A stretch of 64,000 nucleotides of DNA from Rhizobium leguminosarum bv. trifolii WSM1325 (GTDB lineage: Bacteria; Pseudomonadota; Alphaproteobacteria; Rhizobiales; Rhizobiaceae): the NCBI GenBank assembly GCA_000023185.1, contig CP001622.1, forward strand, positions 868,001 to 932,000, read 5' to 3'. Of the stretch, positions 57,642 to 64,000 are shown one piece after another (position 1 is the first letter of the stretch; each line of letters opens with the position of its first letter). The translations under genes and the position numbers were made by a program. The notes below the pieces were generated by a model. The model saw only the letters and a program-made list of their open reading frames with translations, did not search any database and was not told the origin of the DNA.

Positions 57642-59150
57642 CTATTTGTCGTTTTTGTGCAGCACGACGCCGAGTTCATGCCACTGCCGCCTGTCGCGCT
57701 GCATCAGTTCGTCGGCTGAGGCGGGTCCCATGCTGCCCGGCGCGTAGGCGTCAGGCACACTCTGGTCGTTCGCCCAGATATCGAGGAAGGGCTGCACCAC
57801 CGCCCATCCGGCTTCGATGCCGTCGGCGCGCTGGAACAGCGTCTGATCGCCGATGAAGAGATCGTAGAGCAGTGATTCATAGCCGGTGGTCTTGGCAATA
57901 TCGAATTTGTCGGCATAGCGGAAATCGAGCGAGACCGGCACGGTATCGACCGAAAGCCCCGGCGATTTGATCGAGATTTCCATGCTCATGCCCTCATCCG
58001 GCTGCACCTGGATCACCAGCCGGTTCGGCGGCAGGCGGCGCTTGACGTCGGTCTCACGAAACTGCGCGAAGGGCACCGGCTGGAAGGTGATGACGATCTC
58101 GGTGTCGCGCGCCGTCAGCGCCTTGCCGGTCCTGAGATAGAAGGGCACGCCGGCCCAGCGCCAGGTATCGGCATAGAGCTTCAGCGCCACGAAGGTCTCG
58201 GTCCTGCTGTCTGGCGAAACGTCCTTGGTGTCGCGATAGGCGGGAAGCTGAGCCCCATTGAGCGGGCCCGCAGCATAGGCGCCGCGCACGCCATGCGTCT
58301 TGGCCTCCTCAGGCGTATAGACGCGCAGCGCCTTCAGCACCTTGCTCTTTTCATTGCGGATCGCTTCGGCATCGAAGCTGTTCGGCGGCTCCATGGCGAT
58401 CATCGCCAGCAGTTGGAAGAGATGGTTCGGCACCATGTCGCGCAGCGCACCCGTCGCATCGTAGAATTTGCCGCGGCTGCCGACATCGACGATTTCGGCA
58501 GCGGTGATCTGCACATGGTCGATATAGCGGCTGTTCCACAAAGATTCGATCATCATGTTGGCGAAACGGGCGGTCATCAGGTTCTGCACGGTTTCCTTGC
58601 CGAGGAAATGGTCGAGCCGGTAGACTTGGCTCTCCCCGACCTGCGCGAGGATCTGTGCATTGAGCGCCTGCGCCGAGGCGAGATCGGTGCCGAACGGCTT
58701 CTCGATCGCGACGCGGCGGAAGACGCCGTCGCTTTCATCGGTCAGCCCATGCGCGGCGAGCTTCTCGACGATCGTGCCGAAGAAGGAGGGTGGCACCGCG
58801 AGATAGAAGGCGGCATTCGCATGCGGCCCCAGCCTCTTGCCGATCTCGACGAAAATATCGTCCTTGGTGAAATCCCCGGACGTATAGGAAATTCGCCGGC
58901 GCAGGCTTTCCCAGGCCTCGTCCTTCACCATCGGCTCTTCGCCGCTCAGATGGCTGAGGAATTGGTCGAGCCGCCCGCGTAGGAATTCGTCGTCACCCGG
59001 TTCGATGCCGATGCCGAGAATGTGGAGATCCTCGCCGACCAGGCGGCTGCGCGTCAGATTGATGATCGCCGGCACCAGCAGGCGGCGCGTCAGGTCTCCG
59101 GTGGCGCCGAAGATGACGAGGGTGACCGGCGGGGTAGGGGCAGCGTCCAT
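57642..59150 (-). CDS. zwf: Glucose-6-phosphate 1-dehydrogenase
   Basis: Zwf oxidises glucose 6-phosphate to 6-phosphogluconolactone with NAD(P)+, feeding the Entner-Doudoroff and pentose-phosphate routes. The 502-residue protein has the coenzyme motif FGATGDLTRRLL (about 14-25), VAIEKPFGTDLASA, the substrate-site YRLDHFLGKETVQNLM and long conserved C-terminal blocks. No pgl or edd gene adjoins it. In R. leguminosarum I recall the main zwf lying in a zwf-pgl-edd operon, so this may be a second, stand-alone copy. Confidence 0.94.
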   Translation of the reverse strand: MDAAPTPPVTLVIFGATGDLTRRLLVPAIINLTRSRLVGEDLHILGIGIEPGDDEFLRGRLDQFLSHLSGEEPMVKDEAWESLRRRISYTSGDFTKDDIFVEIGKRLGPHANAAFYLAVPPSFFGTIVEKLAAHGLTDESDGVFRRVAIEKPFGTDLASAQALNAQILAQVGESQVYRLDHFLGKETVQNLMTARFANMMIESLWNSRYIDHVQITAAEIVDVGSRGKFYDATGALRDMVPNHLFQLLAMIAMEPPNSFDAEAIRNEKSKVLKALRVYTPEEAKTHGVRGAYAAGPLNGAQLPAYRDTKDVSPDSRTETFVALKLYADTWRWAGVPFYLRTGKALTARDTEIVITFQPVPFAQFRETDVKRRLPPNRLVIQVQPDEGMSMEISIKSPGLSVDTVPVSLDFRYADKFDIAKTTGYESLLYDLFIGDQTLFQRADGIEAGWAVVQPFLDIWANDQSVPDAYAPGSMGPASADELMQRDRRQWHELGVVLHKNDK

Positions 59151-59287
59151 GTGTCATCTCCTTGGATTTTGCGGCCGACTATACTGCGCGCCAGCTTTGC
59201 CGCAACATATGCAGGCGAGGGATAACAAGCATTTGACACTATCCGGGGCGCCCGAGCTCGAGTAGCCTTGCTTGCCGGCGGTCAGCG

Positions 59288-60058
59288 TCAGCCTTTCACC
59301 GCCACCATGAAGATCCTCGGAAACCTGAGCAGCACCCGCCCGTCCGACATCTTGGGATAGGCCTTTTCCAACCGCTCCAGATAATCGGCCAGGAACGCCT
59401 CGCGATGCTCTTCGCCGGCATGGGCGAGATAGGGCATCAGCCCGGTTCCCTTCACCCATTCGACGATATCAGCAGCATCCGCCATCGGGTGATTGTAGAC
59501 GCTGTGCCAGATATCGACGCGCGCGGCTTTGGCGATCAGTCGGCTGTAATAGGTGGACGGCGGCGGCAGCGACCTGCGGCGCACGCTCTTCGCCTCGAAG
59601 GCGGATTTCCACGGGCCGGCATGCGCCGTCTCCTCCATCGCCAGATGCGAGGGTTCGCCGAGATTGTCGGGCATCTGCACGGCCAGCACGCCGCCTTCGG
59701 AAAGCCCGTCCATCAGTCGGTCGAAGATATCGAGATGATCGGGCAGCCATTGGAAGACGGCATTGGCAAACAGCAGGTCGGCGGGTTCGTCCGGCTGCCA
59801 GCGGGTGAGATCGGCCTCGACGAAGGCAGTGCCCGGAAGCCGCTTGCGCGCCGCCTCCAGCATGTTCATGTCGCTGTCGACGCCCGAGACGCCGTCCGCC
59901 CCGTAGCGCTCGATGATCAGCTCGGTCGAATTGCCCGGGCCACAGCCGAGATCGATGGCATGACGAAGGTTTTGCAGCGGCACCTGTGCCAACAGGTCGC
60001 GCGCCGGTCGCGTGCGCTCATCCTCGAATTTCACATATTGATTGGCGGACCATGCCAT
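59288..60058 (-). CDS. tam: Trans-aconitate 2-methyltransferase
   Basis: Tam methylates trans-aconitate, a toxic isomer of the TCA intermediate, using S-adenosylmethionine. The 256-residue protein starts [26 protein letters not shown], the Tam signature. The SAM motif is [15 protein letters not shown] (about 37-51), then [14 protein letters not shown] and [13 protein letters not shown]. The length matches the family exactly. A remnant of a CNNM gene lies just upstream. Confidence 0.95.
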   Translation of the reverse strand: MAWSANQYVKFEDERTRPARDLLAQVPLQNLRHAIDLGCGPGNSTELIIERYGADGVSGVDSDMNMLEAARKRLPGTAFVEADLTRWQPDEPADLLFANAVFQWLPDHLDIFDRLMDGLSEGGVLAVQMPDNLGEPSHLAMEETAHAGPWKSAFEAKSVRRRSLPPPSTYYSRLIAKAARVDIWHSVYNHPMADAADIVEWVKGTGLMPYLAHAGEEHREAFLADYLERLEKAYPKMSDGRVLLRFPRIFMVAVKG

Positions 60059-60075
60059 GGCGTTCACTCCTGCTG

Positions 60076-60171
60076 TCAGGCCACATCGTCGATGTGGTGG
60101 ATGCGGATCTTGTCGATGTTGCGGCCGTCGAGATTGACGACCTCAAAGGCGAAGTCGCCGGCGACGAAGCT
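60076..60171 (-). pseudogene. C-terminal remnant of a second CNNM/CorC-type protein
   Basis: These 32 codons read [20 protein letters not shown] followed by [10 protein letters not shown] and a stop, in the same frame as the intact gene and directly after its TGA. They align with that gene's own end (RDGWRFEVVDLDGRRVDKI). No start codon or ribosome-binding site is present. This looks like the 3' stub of a resident gene left when the neighbouring copy came in by recombination. Confidence 0.75.
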
Positions 60172-61446
60172 TCACTCAGCCGACACAAGTATTTTGTCCA
60201 CGCGCCTCCCGTCGAGATCGACGACTTCGAAGCGCCATCCATCTCTCGTGAAGCTCTCGCCCAATTCCGGCAGATGTTTCAACTCTTCCAACACCAGGCC
60301 GGCGACAGTCTGATATTCCAAGTCGCCATCGAGCTTGAGGTTTAAGAATTCAGCGAACTCGTCAATTGGCGTCCAGCCCGACACGAGATAAGAGCCGTCG
60401 TCTCGCCGAGCGATGGCCTGTTCATCGACCGGTCCCTCCTGCAGAGCCCCCATGATTGCTTCCAAAATGTCACCTGACGAGACAACCCCCTCGAAGTGGC
60501 CGTACTCGTCGAAAACCAGCACCATGTGAACGGGCGATTTCCTGATGGCTTCAATAACATTGATGGCAGTTGAAAGGTCTGAAACCACCGGGACGTCTTG
60601 CGTCAGAGCCTTGATGTCGGCGCTGCCGTGTTCGGACATCGCGTCGTAGAAGTCCTTGACCGGAAGGATGCCGATCACCTCGTCCGAACTGCCTTTTCGA
60701 ACGGGCAACCGCGACCGCTTCGTCCTGTGCAACTGGGTCCGAATTTCATCAAGGCTGTCGTCGATATCAATAATTTCGACGTCCCGTCGGGGCGTCATAA
60801 GCGCTCGGGCAGTGCGATCCGCCAGCCGCATGACACCTGATATCATCGCGGACTCTTCGCTTTCGATCACTCCAGCCGACTGCGCCTCGGCCAGAACAGT
60901 TTTGATTTCTGCGTCAGAGACATTTTCGCCAGCTTTTCCTGTTTGGCCCAAGAGTTTGAGCACAAGGTTTCCGGAGGCGTTTAGAAGCCACACGAGTGGC
61001 AGCGCAATTTTTGAAAGGACCGCCATAGCGGGTGCGACCCTGGCCGCAACCGCTTCGGGTTCCCGCAATGCGATCTGCTTTGGAACAAGTTCGCCGACGA
61101 TCAACGAAAGATATGTGATTGCCACGACGACTGAACCTACGCCAATGGCATCAGCGGCCGTCGATGACATTCCCTGGGCTTCTAGCCATCCGCTCAGGCG
61201 GCCGCCGAGCGTGGCCCCCGAGAAAGCGCCGGATAGAACGCCGACCAGCGTGATGCCGATCTGCACCGTTGAGAGAAAACGACCAGGGTTTTCAGCAAGT
61301 TTGATCGCTTGAGCTGCACCCTTGCTTCCATTGTCGGAGAGGACCTTTAGGCGAGCTGTTCGAGAATACACGACGGCCAGCTCCGACATGGCGAGCACAC
61401 CATTCAGGATGGTGAGAAACGCCACAATTCCAATTTCCAGAAACAC
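60172..61446 (-). CDS. CNNM-CBS-CorC domain membrane protein (hemolysin family)
   Basis: This 424-residue protein has an N-terminal DUF21/CNNM membrane domain with about four helices (IGIVAFLTILNGVLAMSELAVV, STVQIGITLVGVLSGAFSGA, VVVAITYLSLIVGELVPK). A CBS pair follows (about 200-325: LMTPRRDVEIIDIDDSLDEI, SPVHMVLVFDEYGHFEGVVSSGDILEAI), then a CorC/HlyC transporter-associated domain. Such proteins are linked to magnesium and other divalent-cation export. Base composition and codon use look more AT-rich than in neighbours. The stub behind its stop suggests it replaced a resident homolog. Confidence 0.9.
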   Translation of the reverse strand: MFLEIGIVAFLTILNGVLAMSELAVVYSRTARLKVLSDNGSKGAAQAIKLAENPGRFLSTVQIGITLVGVLSGAFSGATLGGRLSGWLEAQGMSSTAADAIGVGSVVVAITYLSLIVGELVPKQIALREPEAVAARVAPAMAVLSKIALPLVWLLNASGNLVLKLLGQTGKAGENVSDAEIKTVLAEAQSAGVIESEESAMISGVMRLADRTARALMTPRRDVEIIDIDDSLDEIRTQLHRTKRSRLPVRKGSSDEVIGILPVKDFYDAMSEHGSADIKALTQDVPVVSDLSTAINVIEAIRKSPVHMVLVFDEYGHFEGVVSSGDILEAIMGALQEGPVDEQAIARRDDGSYLVSGWTPIDEFAEFLNLKLDGDLEYQTVAGLVLEELKHLPELGESFTRDGWRFEVVDLDGRRVDKILVSAE

Positions 61447-62098
61447 AGGGACCCTATTCGTTTAGGTTGTAGTGCCGCATTCATCAGGCGAAGCGGCGAG
61501 GCATTCGAAGGGACGCTCTTATACGCATATACGCATCGCCTGTCGTCTCTCCATCATAGTGTTGACATCAGTGCAGGTTCCATCAGACCGCTCCTCTGAA
61601 GTGAGCCGCGGCCGCCCGTCAGCGGCAATGGTCTGGGAAGCGGCCCTCTCTGCGGGAGCATAGACATGCTTGACGCGAGGCGGAGGTCATCGCACCGTCT
61701 ACAATGGTCGCCTGCTTCCTCGGCCGGGAGATCCCGGTTGGAAGGGGCGGAGCTTGTACTGGATGGGTCGCTGTCAGGCATGTCGCAATTTTGACGGTGA
61801 AACAGTGCCGACGCAAGAGGCGCCGGGCGAAAATCCTTATAGCGTCTTGATGTGACAGTTTCGCCAACGGCAGCACCATCGCGTTTGCGCGTCTTAAAAG
61901 AGGCGCGGCGATCAGCCAGTCATAAGGAAAGCTGCCGCAATACACCGTAAATTAACAGCCTGTCCGTATTTTCTCCAAATTGCGAACGATTTCCGTGACG
62001 TGCAGCCACGTCCTGAAATCAGTTCTCGGTCTGGGGAAGCCGGGACGGAATAGATCGGTGCGCGATCGACGACCTGCCCGCTTGAGGAGGTTAAGCGC
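61447..62098. other. Gene-free region before the chemoreceptor gene
   Basis: About 650 bp with no convincing gene. Short frames on both strands (for example around 61670-61855) lack ribosome-binding sites and familiar motifs. The chemoreceptor promoter should lie in the last about 150 bp. ATACGCAT is duplicated near 61525-61540. The region may hold decayed DNA from the event that brought the CNNM gene. Confidence 0.5.
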
Positions 62099-64000
62099 AT
62101 GCAGTTCAAATCGGCGACCGGACGCAACATTTTTTCCGTGGCGGCCTGCGGTGTCATCGCCACGATCGCGGCATCGGGCGTTCTTTTTTACATCGCCTAC
62201 AACGATATGCGCAAATCGAGCCTCGATCAGATGCTCCAGATCGCCGCCACCAATGCGCTCAACGTCGAGAAATCCATGGGCGTGGCACTCGGCATCGTCA
62301 ATGCGCTGGAAACGTCGCTGTCGACGATGAAGGACGGCGGAAACGCCAATCGTGCTGCTGCCGACGACCTGCTGAAGAACATGCTGCAGGATAATCCGAT
62401 GGCGCTCGGTGTTTGGACAGGCTGGGAACCGAATGCCTTCGACGGCAAGGACAAGGATTTTGTCGGCAAGGAAGGCCACGACACGACGGGCCGCTACGTG
62501 CCTTACTGGGTCCGCAGTGGCGACAAGATCCAGCACACGCCGCTGGTCGATTATGGCGTGTCGGGCGCCGGCGATTACTACCAGCTGCCCTTTACCCAGA
62601 AAAAGATCGTCGTCATCGAACCCTATGTCTACGCGGTCGACGGCAAGGACGTGCTGATGACCTCGGTCGCCAAGCCGATCATGGTCGATGGCAAGGCGCT
62701 CGGCGTCGCCGGCATGGACATTTCGCTGGACGACGCCAACAAGGCGATCTCGGCGGTCCATCCGATGGAGACCGGCTATCTCAGCCTGGTGACGGGCGCC
62801 GGCAGCATCATCAGCCATCCCTCCGCCGAGCTCGCAGGCAAGAATATCAAGGACGGCGGTGATCTGACCGCCGGCTGGGATCAGTTGATCGCCAAGCCCG
62901 GCGTCGCGCAGGAGATCGCAGGCCCGGACGGCCAGAGCTATTTCTCGGTCGCCTATCCGGTAAAGCTCACGAATGACCTCAACTGGTACGCCGTCGTCTC
63001 GGTGCCCAAATCCACCGTCTTTGCCCAGCTCAACAACATGGCCTGGAGCGCCGTAGCGATCACCGCCATCGCTGCCCTCCTGCTCGGTCTCGCAGGCTGG
63101 CTCATTGCCCGCAAATTCATCCGCCGCATAGAGGGTGTGATTGCCGAGACTGATCGTATCGCCCATGGCCAGCTCGACGTGCAATTGAACGACAAGAATG
63201 CCAAGGACGAAATCGGCGACCTCTCGCGTTCTCTCGCCATCCTGCTGGAAAGCAACCGCCAGAAGATCAAGCTGGAAACGGATGCGGAAACCTCCCGGTC
63301 CCGCGAAGAGATCGAACGGCAGGAACGTTCCGTCCTCCATGCCGCCCGCGAAGATTCGATCAAGTTCGCGGTCAGCGAACTCGGCAACGGACTGGCCAGC
63401 CTTTCCAATGGAGACATGACCATCCGGCTGGAAAAGCCGTTTGCCGACTCGCTTGACGAAATCCGCGTCGATTTCAATGCGTCTGTCGAAAAGCTCCAGG
63501 GAGCCCTGATTTCCTTCTCCGAAAACGCCGCCGTCATCCAGGCCGGTTCGGAAGAAATCCGCTCCGGCGCCGACGATCTCGCCCGCCGCACCGAACAGCA
63601 GGCCGCTTCCGTCGAGGAGACTGCCGCCGCGCTCGAGCAGATCACCACCTCGGTCAAGGACTCCACCCTTCGCGCCGAGGAGGCGGGAACGCTCGTCAGC
63701 CGCACCAAGGATGGTGCGGAAAAGTCCGGAGAGGTGGTGCGCAATGCCGTCGATGCCATGACCGGCATCGAGCAATCCTCGCAGTCGATCTCCAACATCA
63801 TCGGCGTGATCGACGATATTGCCTTCCAGACCAATCTGCTGGCCCTCAATGCAGGCGTTGAGGCAGCACGTGCAGGGGAGGCCGGCAAGGGCTTCGCCGT
63901 CGTCGCACAGGAAGTGCGTGAACTGGCGCAGCGCTCGGCGACGGCCGCCAAGGAGATCAAGGCGCTGATCACCTCGTCCGGCGCCCAGGTCAAGCGTGGC
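62099..64000 (+). CDS. Methyl-accepting chemotaxis protein (3' end outside window)
   Basis: ATG 62099 follows GAGGAGG at 8-base spacing and the frame stays open to the window end (634 codons seen). There is a first membrane helix at about 10-33 and a periplasmic dCache-like sensor domain at about 35-290 ([52 protein letters not shown]). A second helix at about 318-338 ([20 protein letters not shown]) is followed by HAMP segments and the signalling domain with the hairpin tip [37 protein letters not shown]. It senses a small ligand and signals to CheA; dCache receptors often bind amino acids or organic acids. Confidence 0.95.
   Translation, partial: MQFKSATGRNIFSVAACGVIATIAASGVLFYIAYNDMRKSSLDQMLQIAATNALNVEKSMGVALGIVNALETSLSTMKDGGNANRAAADDLLKNMLQDNPMALGVWTGWEPNAFDGKDKDFVGKEGHDTTGRYVPYWVRSGDKIQHTPLVDYGVSGAGDYYQLPFTQKKIVVIEPYVYAVDGKDVLMTSVAKPIMVDGKALGVAGMDISLDDANKAISAVHPMETGYLSLVTGAGSIISHPSAELAGKNIKDGGDLTAGWDQLIAKPGVAQEIAGPDGQSYFSVAYPVKLTNDLNWYAVVSVPKSTVFAQLNNMAWSAVAITAIAALLLGLAGWLIARKFIRRIEGVIAETDRIAHGQLDVQLNDKNAKDEIGDLSRSLAILLESNRQKIKLETDAETSRSREEIERQERSVLHAAREDSIKFAVSELGNGLASLSNGDMTIRLEKPFADSLDEIRVDFNASVEKLQGALISFSENAAVIQAGSEEIRSGADDLARRTEQQAASVEETAAALEQITTSVKDSTLRAEEAGTLVSRTKDGAEKSGEVVRNAVDAMTGIEQSSQSISNIIGVIDDIAFQTNLLALNAGVEAARAGEAGKGFAVVAQEVRELAQRSATAAKEIKALITSSGAQVKRG

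Noticed and set aside
61670..61855. 61-codon plus-strand ORF (MTRGGGHRTVYNGRLLPRPG...)
   Set aside because: It has no ribosome-binding site or family resemblance and overlaps a minus-strand ORF of similar quality.
61952..63993. Long minus-strand ORFs opposite the chemoreceptor
   Set aside because: The plus-strand frame encodes a complete chemoreceptor architecture and stays open to the window end; the minus-strand frames are shadows.

Overview
The window is chromosomal-type DNA of a fast-growing rhizobium, most likely in the Rhizobium leguminosarum / R. etli group. This rests on high GC with alphaproteobacterial codon use, a cysH-cysD-cysN block encoding an APS-type reductase, a betI-betB-betA choline operon, an asparaginase of the R. 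etli ReAV type, and several families of short palindromic intergenic repeats typical of rhizobia. No rRNA, tRNA, CRISPR array, phage or classical IS element was seen. The window opens inside a LysR-type regulator gene and closes inside a chemoreceptor gene.

Layout. 1-3 kb: LysR end, two convergent GFA-domain zinc proteins, and a peroxiredoxin between two copies of a 24-bp direct repeat. 3-7.4 kb: sulfate assimilation (cysH, cysD, cysN) with a divergent Rrf2 regulator carrying four cysteines. 7.4-11.2 kb: a small secreted protein plus a membrane protein, then a MarR repressor divergent from an SDR and an Old Yellow Enzyme. 11.3-16 kb: choline-to-glycine-betaine genes and an HdeD-like membrane protein. 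16-22 kb: an orphan ParD-like antitoxin, a quinone oxidoreductase, two MFS transporters, a cysteine-rich SufR-like regulator and a lipoprotein. 22-30 kb: asparaginase, DeoR and LysR regulators, two GSTs, several small proteins and a Tat-exported beta-helix protein. 30-36 kb: a PAS-GAF-GGDEF-EAL protein, a glycerophosphodiesterase, a hydrolase and a TPR-fused protein resembling eukaryotic-type arginine methyltransferases. 36-41.6 kb: a ligase-associated exonuclease with an ATP-dependent DNA ligase, a hydrolase, and a small-protein/AbiEii-like nucleotidyltransferase pair. 41.6-46.3 kb: two L,D-transpeptidase lipoproteins, a cold-shock protein, ribosomal protein S21 and ohrR/ohr. 46.6-52 kb: a MarR-linked DUF899-DUF1579-VOC group, an outer-membrane barrel, and an ABC-F ATPase preceded by a 23-codon leader ORF with hairpins. 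52-64 kb: a second ABC-F, a DUF853 ATPase, a Nudix hydrolase, zwf, tam, a CNNM/CBS protein followed by the remnant of another copy, and the chemoreceptor.

Genes often sit as a regulator divergent from its probable target, with an inverted repeat between them (MarR/SDR, BetI, SufR-like/MFS, DeoR/DUF4406, OhrR/Ohr, MarR/DUF899). The most interesting signals are: (i) a 102-bp palindromic repeat inserted in frame between the start codon and signal peptide of a secreted protein; (ii) a leader-peptide/attenuator-like region before an ABC-F gene; (iii) a bacterial TPR-PRMT-like protein with the double-Glu loop; and (iv) a CNNM gene that appears to have replaced a resident copy and left its C-terminal stub.
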